A DNA stretch of 34,178 bases, from the NCBI GenBank assembly GCA_031296325.1, contig JARLFY010000064.1:1-34178 (forward strand). Reading direction: 5' to 3'. A program made the translations under genes and the position numbers. Shown piece by piece: positions 1 through 7,215 of the stretch (its first letter is position 1; each line of letters begins with the position of its first letter). Under the pieces are notes generated by a model, which did no database searches, was not told where the DNA came from, and saw only the letters and a program-made list of their open reading frames with translations. The DNA comes from Acidobacteriaceae bacterium (GTDB taxonomy: Bacteria > Acidobacteriota > Terriglobia > Terriglobales > Acidobacteriaceae).

Positions 1-114
1 ACCAAGGGCTGAAGGCCTGCCCTATAGCCTTGGCTCAAACGTCAACACACCCGGAAGGCTATAACCGGAAAGGCCCCGGCTTCATCTGTGCCGCAAAGCA
101 GCCTCCCCCCAAAC

Positions 115-150
115 AAATTGTCATCCTGAGCGAGCGCGAAGCGCGAGTCG
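115..150 (+). repeat. Dispersed TGTCATCCTGAGCG-type repeat, degenerate copy
   Basis: The start reads TTGTCATCCTGAGCGAGCGC and then GAAGCGCGAG. It resembles the better copies at 23948-24000 and 32826-32903, where the core is TTGTCATTCTGAGCGTAGCG followed by AAGAATCC. The family resemblance is clear in the first 15 bases and decays after that. Confidence 0.55.
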
Positions 151-320
151 AACAAAAAAAATCTCCGCAACAGGCAAAAACTACAGCAAATCCGCATGTC
201 AAGCCCCAGCCCCCTCAATCCACCAACAACGCCCATCGCATCAACAACTTGCCGCAGATAATCCATTGGCAATCGAGTTACGCCCACCCCGCATAATCAA
301 AGCAGTAGAAGAGAGCCAGA

Positions 321-360
321 TATATTTTAGTATATATTAGTTAGTATATACTAAAATATA
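321..360. repeat. Perfect AT-only inverted repeat (16-bp arms, 8-nt loop)
   Basis: Positions 321-336 (TATATTTTAGTATATA) are the exact reverse complement of 345-360, with the loop TTAGTTAG between them. In a GC-rich chromosome a 40-bp block this AT-rich and this symmetric is unlikely by chance. On the minus strand it lies downstream of ilvA, after the GC-rich hairpin. It could be a second termination or 3'-end stabilising structure, a protein-binding palindrome or a cruciform site. The sequence does not say which. Confidence 0.85.
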
Positions 361-385
361 ATTGCAATGTAATCATCAATATGCG

Positions 386-412
386 CGTATACCCCCCGGG
401 GGGGGGTATACG
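386..412 (-). terminator. GC-rich perfect hairpin just after ilvA stop
   Basis: CGTATACCCCCC (386-397) pairs perfectly with GGGGGGTATACG (401-412) around a GGG loop. It begins only 4 nt beyond the ilvA stop codon, so it probably ends or protects the aromatic operon transcript. It lacks the immediate U-run of a classical intrinsic terminator; the AT-rich second hairpin follows about 25 nt further on. The run of nine G residues is also an easy place for sequencing error. Confidence 0.6.
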
Positions 413-416
413 AGAG

Positions 417-1649
417 TTACATAACGCGGCTGTGGGTGTAGCCCTCGGCGGTCAGCGCGGCCAGCAGTTCGGCGACATGCTCTCGCCCGCGCGTCTCCAT
501 TGTGATGTCGATGACCGTGTCGCCCAGGTTGACGCCGTAGTAGGCGCGATTGTGCAGCGTGTCGACGATGTTGACCTTGAGTCCGGCGATCAGCCGAGTC
601 AGTTCGTGCAACGCTCCGGGCTTGTCCAGCAGAACGATGCGCAGGCGAATCAGCCGTCCGTCCTGCACCAGGCCGCGCTCGATGATGCGCGAGAGCAGCG
701 TGACGTCGATGTTGCCGCCGCAGACCAGAACCGCCGTGTGCGCGCCTTGCAAGCTGGTCTTGTGTTGCAGCAACGCGGCCAGGGCTGTGGCTCCCGCGCC
801 CTCGGCCAGCGTCTTCTCGCGCTCCAGCAGCATCAGGATCGCCGAGGCGATCTCGTCCTCCTCCACGGTGACGATCTCGTCGACATAGCGTTCGACGAGC
901 GGCAGTGTCAGGTCTCCCGCGCGTCGCACCGCAATGCCGTCGGCGATCGTCGTCGCCGGATCGACGGTGACGGGATGATGCGCCTCGACCGCTGCCAGCA
1001 TCGAGGGCAACCGCGCAGTCTGCACTCCGACGACGCGAATCTCGGGGCGCGACTCCTTGATCGCGCAGGCGATGCCGCCGATCAGTCCGCCGCCGCCGAT
1101 GGGCACGACCACTGCTTCGAGCTGGGGAATCTGCTCCAGCAGTTCCAGCCCGATGGTTCCCTGACCGGCCATCACGCCCGCGTCGTCGAAGGGATGGATG
1201 AAGGTAAGTTGCTGCTCCTCGCACAGGCGCAACGCCTCGGCGCAGGCCTCGTCGTAGTTGGCTCCGTGCAGCAGAACCTCGGCGCCGAAGTCGCGCGTCG
1301 CCGTCACCTTGACCAGCGGCGTGGTCAGCGGCATCACGATCAGCGCATGAATTCCGCGCTTGGTTGCATGATACGCGACGCCCTGCGCGTGATTGCCCGC
1401 ACTGGCCGCGATCACGCCGCGCCGAGCCTGCTCGGGCGTTAGAAGGGCGATGCGGTTCAGCGCGCCGCGCTCCTTGAAGCTGCCGGTCATCTGCAGGTTT
1501 TCCAGCTTTAGATAGACCTGCTGGCCGGTCAGCGTGGAGAGCATCTGCGAGTGCGGGCAGGGCGAGAGGTAGATCGAGTCGCGCAGCCGTTCCCGAGCCG
1601 CCTGCACGTCGGAGAGTTGAATGCTTAGCTTGGAATTTGTATTCGCCAT
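417..1649 (-). CDS. ilvA: Threonine ammonia-lyase (threonine dehydratase) with C-terminal ACT-like domain
   Basis: PLP enzyme that deaminates L-threonine to 2-oxobutanoate, the entry to isoleucine synthesis. The predicted protein has 410 residues starting MANTNSKLS. It shows the PLP lysine motif TGSFKERGA (K59), the substrate loop SAGNHAQG near residue 85, the phosphate-binding glycine loop GGGGLIGG near 190, and a C-terminal segment (about 330-410, starting LRIVLLDKPGALHELTRLI) typical of a single ACT regulatory domain. The single-ACT layout is that of the shorter TdcB/B. subtilis-type enzymes, not the two-domain E. coli IlvA, so a catabolic role is possible. The open frame continues upstream through tyrA, but the start at 1649 fits the family. 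It is the last gene of the aromatic operon, 26 nt after tyrA, and is followed by two hairpins. Confidence 0.93.
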   Translation of the reverse strand: MANTNSKLSIQLSDVQAARERLRDSIYLSPCPHSQMLSTLTGQQVYLKLENLQMTGSFKERGALNRIALLTPEQARRGVIAASAGNHAQGVAYHATKRGIHALIVMPLTTPLVKVTATRDFGAEVLLHGANYDEACAEALRLCEEQQLTFIHPFDDAGVMAGQGTIGLELLEQIPQLEAVVVPIGGGGLIGGIACAIKESRPEIRVVGVQTARLPSMLAAVEAHHPVTVDPATTIADGIAVRRAGDLTLPLVERYVDEIVTVEEDEIASAILMLLEREKTLAEGAGATALAALLQHKTSLQGAHTAVLVCGGNIDVTLLSRIIERGLVQDGRLIRLRIVLLDKPGALHELTRLIAGLKVNIVDTLHNRAYYGVNLGDTVIDITMETRGREHVAELLAALTAEGYTHSRVM

Positions 1650-1675
1650 CGTAGCTCTGATGCTACCAGCGTTGG

Positions 1676-2551
1676 CTAGTGATCGCGTCGTGCGCGGAAC
1701 TCGTTGGCCAGACGGAACTCTTCCTTCAGCTCTGGCGTACGCAGATTCTCGCGCAGATGCGCCAACCGCTGTTCGAGCGCGTGTAGCGTCGCGGCGATCG
1801 GCTCGGAGTTGGAGAGAGCGATGTCGCGCCACATGCTGTACGGGCTGGAACCGAGCCGCGTGGTCTCGCGCAAAGCCCGTCCGCCGATGGCGTCGATCTC
1901 CGCCCGGCTCTTCGGATCGCCTCCGAAGGTGTCTTCCAGCAGCGCGGCCAGCGCGGTCGAGAGCATCTGCGGAAGATGGCTCACCCAGGCGCAGATCTCG
2001 TCCTGCCGCGCCGCGTTGAGGTCCATCGTACGTGCGCCGAACTTCGCGACCCAGGCGCGCCACTCGGCCTCCAGCGGATGCGGTGGCGCATCGTCCAGCG
2101 GCGTAAACAGCCACATCGCGTTCTGGAAGAGCGTGGCCTCGGCCAGCGCCGCTCCGCCCGATTCCTTGCCCGCCATGGGATGCCCGGGCAAAAAGCGCGC
2201 CCGACCCGGCTGGTTGTAAAGCTCGGTCGCCATCTCCGCGATGCGTACCTTGGTGCTGCCAACGTCGGTAACAAGTTGATGCTCGCCGAGCAGCGGAGCC
2301 AGCCGCTGCATCCAGTCGAGGATCGACAGCACGGGTCCGGCCAGCAGAATCACGTCGCAGCGCATGGCGGCCGCATCGACCTCTTCGCGCGGAAACCAGG
2401 CGTCGATTGCGCCCATCTCCTGCGCCGTCATCAGAGTCTTTGCGGTCGGCCCGGTGCCGATGATCTTGCCGGTAAAACCCGCAGCGCGCAGGGCAAGCCC
2501 GGTCGATGCGCCAATCAATCCTGTCCCGACGATAAGAATCCGCTCGATCAT
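1676..2551 (-). CDS. tyrA: Prephenate dehydrogenase
   Basis: Oxidatively decarboxylates prephenate to 4-hydroxyphenylpyruvate in tyrosine synthesis. The 291-residue protein opens with a Rossmann dinucleotide loop, GTGLIGAS (residues 8-15), and contains the family signature HPMAGKESGG near residue 125 together with TDVGSTK, which lines the active site. There is no fused chorismate mutase and no obvious ACT domain; the mutase is a separate gene further upstream in the same run. Its ATG overlaps the stop of the preceding small gene by 4 bp (ATGA), which indicates translational coupling. Arogenate cannot be excluded as substrate from sequence alone. Confidence 0.93.
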   Translation of the reverse strand: MIERILIVGTGLIGASTGLALRAAGFTGKIIGTGPTAKTLMTAQEMGAIDAWFPREEVDAAAMRCDVILLAGPVLSILDWMQRLAPLLGEHQLVTDVGSTKVRIAEMATELYNQPGRARFLPGHPMAGKESGGAALAEATLFQNAMWLFTPLDDAPPHPLEAEWRAWVAKFGARTMDLNAARQDEICAWVSHLPQMLSTALAALLEDTFGGDPKSRAEIDAIGGRALRETTRLGSSPYSMWRDIALSNSEPIAATLHALEQRLAHLRENLRTPELKEEFRLANEFRARRDH

Positions 2552-2808
2552 TCTTCCTCGGTGACGCTGGAAACAGAGGCATTGGACTCAGCGGCGTCCG
2601 TCGCTTCGTCCTGCGCGGGGAGCAGTTCGTTTGCGTGGCGACTCATCGCAGCGCCAAGCTCTTCCAGATCCAGTTCGCCTTCTTCAAAGCGTCGCATAAT
2701 CTCCGCCGAATCGGCGTCCGGCGTCAGTCCCTGCATCTCGCTTGCGCCAAGAATGTTCACGATGATCGCGTGTCGGCGCTGCTTTTCTTGCTCGGAGATA
2801 AGAGCCAT
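2548..2808 (-). CDS. Small VbhA-antitoxin-like protein in the aromatic operon
   Basis: An 86-residue acidic protein. The middle (ILGASEMQGLTPDADSAEIM and then a GELDLEEL segment) resembles the VbhA family of small helical antitoxins that inhibit Fic-domain AMP transferases. Where a working inhibitory motif reads [S/T]xxxE[G/N], this protein reads AxxxQG, so the Fic-clamping Ser and Glu both appear to be lost. No fic gene lies in the window. The C-terminal 25 residues are Glu/Ala/Ser-rich. It lies between aroF (86 nt upstream, with an 11-bp hairpin in the gap) and tyrA (4-bp overlap), so it is co-expressed with aromatic synthesis. The gene is well supported; the VbhA call is a remembered resemblance only. 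Confidence 0.7.
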   Translation of the reverse strand: MALISEQEKQRRHAIIVNILGASEMQGLTPDADSAEIMRRFEEGELDLEELGAAMSRHANELLPAQDEATDAAESNASVSSVTEEE

Positions 2809-2841
2809 GGAATCGTCCTCGGTCTCGATTCTACTGCGAGC

Positions 2842-2874
2842 GAGGCGCGCGTCACGCGTGGCAACGCGCGCCTC
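2842..2874 (-). promoter_or_regulatory. Intercistronic hairpin between aroF and the VbhA-like gene
   Basis: GAGGCGCGCGT (2842-2852) pairs perfectly with ACGCGCGCCTC (2864-2874) across an 11-nt loop. It fills most of the 86-nt gap and has no U-run after it. It could be a processing or stability element that sets relative expression of aroF and the downstream genes, or a leaky terminator. Confidence 0.55.
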
Positions 2875-2894
2875 AGCTCAACCTGCAACCGTTC

Positions 2895-3923
2895 TTACGC
2901 TACTGTGCGTCCGACCACCGGAGCCAGCTTGCGCAACTGCTCTACCAGCTTGATGAGTTGCTCGGGATACAGGCTCTGCGCGCCATCGCTCATTGCCTTG
3001 TCCGGGTTCGGGTGCATCTCCATGATGAGCGCGTCGGCTCCCGCTGCAACCGCCGCCAACGCCATCGGCGGAACGAATTCGCGAATGCCAACGCCGTGCG
3101 ACGGATCGGCCACAATCGGAAGATGCGTCAGCTTCTTCAGCACCGGAATCGCCGAGATGTCCATGGTGTTGCGCGTGTAGGTCTCGTAGGTGCGGATGCC
3201 GCGCTCGCAGATCATCACGTCATAGTTGCCGCCGGCGAGGATGTACTCGGCCGAGAGCAGAACCTCTTCGATGGTCGCTGCGATGCCGCGCTTCATCAGC
3301 ACCGGTGTGCGCGTGTTGCCGATCTCGCGCAGCAGATTGAAGTTCTGCATGTTGCGAGCGCCGAGCTGGAACAGGTCGACATAGGGAAGCATGCCCTCGA
3401 TCTGCGCGATCTCCATAACCTCGGTGACGACCAGCAGGCCATTCTCGTCGGCGGCCTCGCGCATCAGCTTCAGGCCTTCGACGCCCATGCCCTGAAAGCT
3501 GTACGGCGAACTGCGCGGCTTATACGCACCACCGCGCAGGAACTTTGCGCCAGAGGCAGCTACCTGCTTTGCGCTCTCGAAGATCTGCTCGCGCGACTCG
3601 ACCGAGCACGGGCCGGACATGATAGCGACTTCGGTGTCGCCAATGACGACGCCGTTTCTGAACTTGATCTTGGTGCCCTCTGGCCGGAAGCTGCGTCCCG
3701 CCAGTTTGTACGGCGACGAGATGCGATATGCATCATGCACGCCTACCAGTACCTTGAACTCCACCACGTCGAAGTGCGCCGGCTTGCCGACTCCGGCAAG
3801 AATTGTCTGGTTCGTTCCCGTCGTCCGGTGAACATTGAAGCCGAGCTCAACCATGCGCTCGATCACGTCCTGAATCTGCTTCTCGGTTGCCTGATCCTGC
3901 ATTGCTACAATCATCGTGTCCAT
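2895..3923 (-). CDS. aroF: 3-deoxy-7-phosphoheptulonate (DAHP) synthase, type I-beta with N-terminal ferredoxin-like domain
   Basis: First enzyme of the shikimate pathway; condenses phosphoenolpyruvate with erythrose 4-phosphate. At 342 residues it has the Thermotoga-type layout: an N-terminal ferredoxin-like regulatory domain of about 70 residues, then the TIM barrel. Visible barrel motifs are GPCSVES, RGGAYKPRSSPYSFQG, LMKRG, CERGIRTYE and the metal-binding DPSHGVG. The N-terminal domain in this family binds Tyr or Phe for feedback inhibition. A second start three codons later (3914, protein beginning MIVAMQ) matches the Thermotoga enzyme better and has a weak GGATGG upstream, so the true start may be 3914. 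An AT-rich 134-nt gap separates it from the chorismate mutase gene and may hold an internal promoter. Confidence 0.94.
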   Translation of the reverse strand: MDTMIVAMQDQATEKQIQDVIERMVELGFNVHRTTGTNQTILAGVGKPAHFDVVEFKVLVGVHDAYRISSPYKLAGRSFRPEGTKIKFRNGVVIGDTEVAIMSGPCSVESREQIFESAKQVAASGAKFLRGGAYKPRSSPYSFQGMGVEGLKLMREAADENGLLVVTEVMEIAQIEGMLPYVDLFQLGARNMQNFNLLREIGNTRTPVLMKRGIAATIEEVLLSAEYILAGGNYDVMICERGIRTYETYTRNTMDISAIPVLKKLTHLPIVADPSHGVGIREFVPPMALAAVAAGADALIMEMHPNPDKAMSDGAQSLYPEQLIKLVEQLRKLAPVVGRTVA

Positions 3924-4057
3924 CCACTTTTTTGAATTTGTAACTGCATTTAATTCTTATTTCTTTGCATCTGAATCACTGAAACTACACTTGCGACAAA
4001 ACTCGAAAAATTGAAACTCTACCGCCTGCAAAATCAAAATCCTTGCGCCAGTCCTGC

Positions 4058-4321
4058 TTATCCCTCGCGCTTCTGCAACGTTCGCATTACGTCGATAATC
4101 CGCTCATAGACGTGAAGTAGTTCGGCGTCGGCCAGCGGACCGGGGTTTACTGCGCGAACGTGGTCGAAGACCGTCTGCTCGCGTCCCGGCTCGTAGACCG
4201 GAGACTGCGTCTTGCGTTTCAACTCGCCAATGGCCTTCGCCACTTCGGCTCGCTTGCTGATCAGGATTACGATCTGCTCATCGAGTTCATCAATCTTGCT
4301 TCGCCAGTCGGAGATGTCCAT
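4058..4321 (-). CDS. Chorismate mutase, AroQ class
   Basis: Converts chorismate to prephenate, the branch point to Phe and Tyr. It is a free-standing 87-residue all-helical protein starting MDISDWRSKIDELDEQ. The AroQ active-site residues known from the E. coli enzyme can be lined up: R7, R24, K35, R47, E48 and the C-terminal Q83. Its length is that of a minimal AroQ domain. It lies between trpA (143 nt upstream) and aroF; free-standing AroQ mutases often form complexes with type I-beta DAHP synthases, and this order would suit that. The only in-frame ATG near the domain start was chosen. Confidence 0.9.
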   Translation of the reverse strand: MDISDWRSKIDELDEQIVILISKRAEVAKAIGELKRKTQSPVYEPGREQTVFDHVRAVNPGPLADAELLHVYERIIDVMRTLQKREG

Positions 4322-4464
4322 TGAATCCGTCTTTCCTTGCCATCGAACGCAGCGTTGAATCGTGCGCGCGAAACTTTGTCTGTATAAACCATCATAAATG
4401 GCCTGCGATGGCGAGCTACGAAGCCCGCGTCGTGCAGCCGTCGCTCGGTTCATCGCGAGAGATC

Positions 4465-5235
4465 TCATGCACGTAACCCTGCGATGAATCGCCCGACCGC
4501 AGCGGGCGCTTCTGCGGGAGAACTCTTCTCGATCAGCGCCACCAGCGCGCTGCCGATGATCGCCGCGTCGGCGAACTTTCCTACCGCCGCTACATGCTCG
4601 GCGTTCGATATGCCGAAGCCCACAGCGACCGGAATTCCCAGCGGATCGGTATACCTGCGCAGCCGCGCCACCAACTCCGAAGCATCGCCTGCAACCTTCT
4701 GCTGCGTTCCGGTAATTCCCACGCGCGAGATGGCGTAGACGAAGCCGCGCGATGCCTCGGCAATCGCCTTCAGGCGCACATCGGGCGAGGTCGGCGCGGC
4801 AAGAAAGATCGGCGCAAGCCCATTCGCCTTCATCTCCGCCAAGTATTCGTCGGCTTCTTCGACGATCATGTCGGTCAGCAGAACGCCATCCGCGCCCGCC
4901 ACCTTTGCCGCCGCACAAAATTTCTTCATCCCCATGCGCACCACGGGGTTGAGGTAAGAAAAAATCACCAACCCGCACAAAGGACGCGCCGCACGCAGCT
5001 TGCGCGCAACCTCCAACACATCCACAAGACGAACGCCGCGCGCCACGGCTCGCTGGCTGGCGCGCTCGATCACTGGCCCATCGGCCAGCGGATCGCTGAA
5101 CGGAACGCCCAGTTCAATCACATCCGCGCCGTTATCAATCGCGGCCAACGCAATCGCATAGGTCGTCTCCAAATCGGGATCGCCCGCCGTAAGGTACGCC
5201 ACAACTCCCGGCCTCTTTTTGAACTCAATCGGCAT
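4465..5235 (-). CDS. trpA: Tryptophan synthase alpha subunit
   Basis: Cleaves indole-3-glycerol phosphate to indole and glyceraldehyde 3-phosphate and passes indole to TrpB. The 256-residue protein carries the signature VIELGVPFSDPLADGP, which gives catalytic Glu41 and Asp52, and the phosphate-binding GFGISNAEHV loop near residue 210. It starts 2 nt after the trpB stop codon, so the two subunits are translationally linked as usual. Confidence 0.96.
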   Translation of the reverse strand: MPIEFKKRPGVVAYLTAGDPDLETTYAIALAAIDNGADVIELGVPFSDPLADGPVIERASQRAVARGVRLVDVLEVARKLRAARPLCGLVIFSYLNPVVRMGMKKFCAAAKVAGADGVLLTDMIVEEADEYLAEMKANGLAPIFLAAPTSPDVRLKAIAEASRGFVYAISRVGITGTQQKVAGDASELVARLRRYTDPLGIPVAVGFGISNAEHVAAVGKFADAAIIGSALVALIEKSSPAEAPAAVGRFIAGLRA

Positions 5236-5237
5236 CG

Positions 5238-6482
5238 TTATCCCTTCGCCCCTTGCAGGTCCAATTCCTTTGCCAGAATACCCATGTCCTTGTCGCCGCG
5301 GCCGGAGAGGTTGACCATCAGCACGTCACTTTTCGCCATCTTCGGTGCCATCTTCATCGCCTCGGCGATGGCGTGGGCGCTTTCGAGTGCGGGCAGAATT
5401 CCTTCGGTTCGCGCCAGCGCCACGGTTGCCGCCAGCGCTTCTGTATCCGACGCCGACGTGTACTCTGCGCGGCCTGAGTCGTGCAGCATGGCGTGCTCTG
5501 GGCCGACGCTGGCGTAGTCCAACCCCGCGCTAACCGAATGCGTGGTTGCGACCTGCCCTGCGTCGTCTTGCAGCACATACGAGAATGTTCCCTGCAAGAC
5601 TCCCGGAACGCCTCCGTCAATCTTCTGAAAGCGCGCCGCATGGTCGCCGAGTTTGGTGCCGCGCCCGCCCGCTTCTACGCCGATCAGCCGCACGTCCTTG
5701 TCGCCGATGAACTCGTAGAACGCGCCGATAGCGTTCGATCCGCCGCCCACGCAGGCGACGATTGCAGAGGGGAGTTTGCCCTCCTGCTCCAGAATCTGCA
5801 CCCGCGCCTCGCGGCTGATGACGCGCTGAAAGTTGCGCACCATCGTCGGGTAGGGATGCGAGCCAAGCGCGCTGCCCAGAATGTAGTAAGTGTCGCGGAC
5901 GTTGGTGACCCAGTCGCGCATCGCCTCGTTGATGGCGTCCTTCAGCGTGGCCGAACCGGTCGAGACGCCGCGCACCTCCGCGCCCAGCAGTCGCATGCGG
6001 AAGACGTTCAGCTCCTGCCGACGCATGTCCTCCTCGCCCATGTAGATGACGCACTGCATGCCGAAGAGCGCGCAGACCGTTGCCGTGGCCACGCCGTGCT
6101 GGCCCGCGCCGGTCTCTGCGATGATGCGCTGCTTGCCCATGCGCCGCGCCAGCATTCCCTGGCCCAGAGCGTTGTTGATTTTGTGCGCGCCGGTGTGCAG
6201 CAAATCCTCGCGCTTCAGGTAGATCTTCGCGCCGCCGAGTTGCTCGCTCATCCGCTTGGCGAAGTAGAGCGGCGTGGGACGTCCGCAGTAGTTGTGCAGC
6301 AGATCGTCCAACTCCGCATGAAAGGCCGGATCGGCGTCGGCGACCGCATAGGCCGTCTCCAACTCTTCGAGTGCTGCCATCAGCGTCTCCGGCACATAGC
6401 GCCCGCCATAGACGCCGAACCGCCCAGCCTTTGCCACGACCGCCGCACTCACCGGTTCCTGCAAATTCGCGTTTTCACTCAT
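5238..6482 (-). CDS. trpB: Tryptophan synthase beta subunit
   Basis: PLP-dependent condensation of indole with serine to give tryptophan. The predicted 414-residue protein starts [10 protein letters not shown]; this start is chosen over an in-frame one 30 codons upstream because GGAGG sits 9 nt before it (GGAGGATTGACCCG then ATG) and because the longer form would run through the attenuator terminator. Motifs: [14 protein letters not shown] with PLP lysine K101, GAGQHGVA, and the phosphate-binding GGGSNAIG. It is the first structural gene of the trpB-trpA-chorismate mutase-aroF-tyrA-ilvA run and follows a candidate leader/attenuator. Confidence 0.96.
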   Translation of the reverse strand: MSENANLQEPVSAAVVAKAGRFGVYGGRYVPETLMAALEELETAYAVADADPAFHAELDDLLHNYCGRPTPLYFAKRMSEQLGGAKIYLKREDLLHTGAHKINNALGQGMLARRMGKQRIIAETGAGQHGVATATVCALFGMQCVIYMGEEDMRRQELNVFRMRLLGAEVRGVSTGSATLKDAINEAMRDWVTNVRDTYYILGSALGSHPYPTMVRNFQRVISREARVQILEQEGKLPSAIVACVGGGSNAIGAFYEFIGDKDVRLIGVEAGGRGTKLGDHAARFQKIDGGVPGVLQGTFSYVLQDDAGQVATTHSVSAGLDYASVGPEHAMLHDSGRAEYTSASDTEALAATVALARTEGILPALESAHAIAEAMKMAPKMAKSDVLMVNLSGRGDKDMGILAKELDLQGAKG

Positions 6483-6512
6483 CGGGTCAATCCTCCGAAC
6501 TCCGCATCTAGC

Positions 6513-6553
6513 ACTAAACAAAACAAAAGCCGCGACAGAATTCGGTCGCGGCT
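6513..6553 (-). terminator. Intrinsic terminator ahead of trpB (candidate attenuator)
   Basis: AGCCGCGAC (6528-6536) pairs perfectly with GTCGCGGCT (6545-6553) around an 8-nt loop. On the minus strand the stem is followed by TTTTGTTTTGTTT. The structure ends about 30 nt before the trpB start and points into the operon, so it would stop transcription before the first gene unless disrupted. A competing pairing is visible: CGAGCC, overlapping the entry to the 5' arm, can pair with GGCTCG near 6626-6631 just inside the leader ORF. Confidence 0.8.
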
Positions 6554-6614
6554 CGCATGGATGTTGATTCAACTGAAAACTTGCAGATCGTACGTCCAGA
6601 TCCTTCAGATGAGC

Positions 6615-6686
6615 CTACTCCGCCGAGCCCGCCACTGTGCGCCAGTAGCGGAAGGTAAACGAAAAGCGGCTGAAGTTTGCTGTCAT
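6615..6686 (-). CDS. Putative aromatic leader peptide (attenuator)
   Basis: A 23-codon ORF upstream of the trpB terminator. Its core reads NFSRFSFTFRYW, so it has four Phe codons, one Tyr and one Trp within residues 5-15, and then ends in a Gly/Ala/Ser segment and TAG. The operon it precedes makes Trp (trpBA) and also holds chorismate mutase, DAHP synthase and prephenate dehydrogenase, which serve Phe, Tyr and Trp, so a leader sensing all three aromatic tRNAs would make sense. Against it: the ribosome binding site is poor and there is no tandem Trp pair as in enteric trpL. Confidence 0.4.
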   Translation of the reverse strand: MTANFSRFSFTFRYWRTVAGSAE

Positions 6687-6840
6687 CTTGTCTATTACGA
6701 TATAACGACCCGCCACTTTTGCGCAACTACGGCCAGTTTCTCCGCCCCGCCCCGCACTTGGCAGAGCAGGTAGATCCAAATTTCATGGCCTGCGATCCAG
6801 CTTTTTTCTACAGATTTTCCGCAAATAACTCCCCATAAAG

Positions 6841-6856
6841 GTACCGAACAGGGTAC
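6841..6856. promoter_or_regulatory. Inverted repeat GTACC-N6-GGTAC, possible operator
   Basis: Perfect 5-bp arms with a 6-nt spacer lie midway between the divergent aromatic operon and the His-rich peptide gene. It is short enough to be chance; the position is what makes it worth listing. Confidence 0.25.
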
Positions 6857-6935
6857 ATTATTTAAAGAGGGTGTTTTTTGAATCCGCTGTACTGTTTTTC
6901 GAGTCGAATATGTGTATGCTGAAGGGAATAAAAAG

Positions 6936-7106
6936 ATGAAGACATTCCTCCAACTTGCGTTTGCGTCCTTGCTGTTCGCTGTTGCGACTCTCATCCCGAC
7001 TGCGGCCTACGCACTCGATGGACAGGGTGGCCACAGTCATTCGGCGGCCTACCACGACCGCACCCCCAAGGTGCATATCCACGGCTCTCACCCGCACCGT
7101 GGCTAG
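6936..7106 (+). CDS. Small secreted His-rich peptide
   Basis: A 56-residue product. Residues 1-26 (MKTFLQLAFASLLFAVATLI, then PTAAYA) form a textbook signal peptide with an AYA cleavage site, leaving a mature part of about 30 residues starting LDGQGGHSHS and ending HIHGSHPHRG. The mature part has seven His and no Cys; most His alternate with one residue (HxH), which suggests metal (Zn, Ni or Cu) binding in the periplasm. The start was chosen for the signal peptide and the GAAGGGA 8-10 nt upstream; an ATG 8 codons earlier is in frame but would spoil the signal. I do not recognise a family. It is the only plus-strand gene in the trp region and is divergent from the aromatic operon. Confidence 0.65.
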   Translation: MKTFLQLAFASLLFAVATLIPTAAYALDGQGGHSHSAAYHDRTPKVHIHGSHPHRG

Positions 7107-7215
7107 AGTTTTTCTGGCGATGGCGCAGAGAGTCGCCTGAGAGCAACATGAGGGATCTTTTGATCTGTTCTGGATGACAACAACACATTGCTGAGCAGGA
7201 AATAAGTCGCCGGAA

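Larger units (their letters stand above)
1..416. other. Intergenic region downstream of ilvA
   Basis: No convincing gene. The two short opposing ORFs here (about 81 and 88 codons) overlap each other and a dispersed repeat, match nothing I recognise, and look like chance. The stretch holds a degenerate copy of the dispersed repeat (about 115-150), an AT-only perfect inverted repeat (321-360) and a GC-rich perfect hairpin (386-412) immediately after the ilvA stop; these are listed separately. Confidence 0.6.
6483..6935. other. Divergent regulatory region between trpB and the His-rich peptide gene
   Basis: This 453-nt stretch has no gene of normal size. From left to right it holds the trpB ribosome binding site, an intrinsic terminator pointing at trpB (6513-6553), a short aromatic leader ORF (6615-6686), and a small perfect inverted repeat GTACC-N6-GGTAC (6841-6856) between the two divergent units. 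I could not fix -35/-10 boxes with confidence on either strand. Confidence 0.6.

Noticed and set aside
30-296. Opposing ORFs of 88 and 81 codons at the window start
   Set aside because: They overlap each other and a dispersed repeat, have no ribosome binding site and no recognisable features.
417-2582. A single 721-codon minus-strand frame spanning ilvA and tyrA
   Set aside because: The upstream part is the shadow of tyrA in another frame; ilvA has a proper start at 1649 and tyrA is intact in its own frame, so this is not a fusion protein.
5481-6773. A 430-codon plus-strand ORF opposite trpB
   Set aside because: Antisense to a clear trpB gene; the composition (His/Arg/Ala-rich) is typical of a GC-rich shadow frame. 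The same applies to long frames opposite aroF, tex, dnaK and plsX.
6483-6780. T-box riboswitch ahead of trpB
   Set aside because: No AGGGTGGNACCGCG-type antiterminator box and no specifier-loop layout could be found; a leader-peptide attenuator explains the terminator better.
7149-7181. Possible fifth copy of the dispersed repeat (minus strand)
   Set aside because: Only TTGTCATCC and the GATCCCTCA-like end agree; too decayed to list as a feature, mentioned only within the repeat finding.
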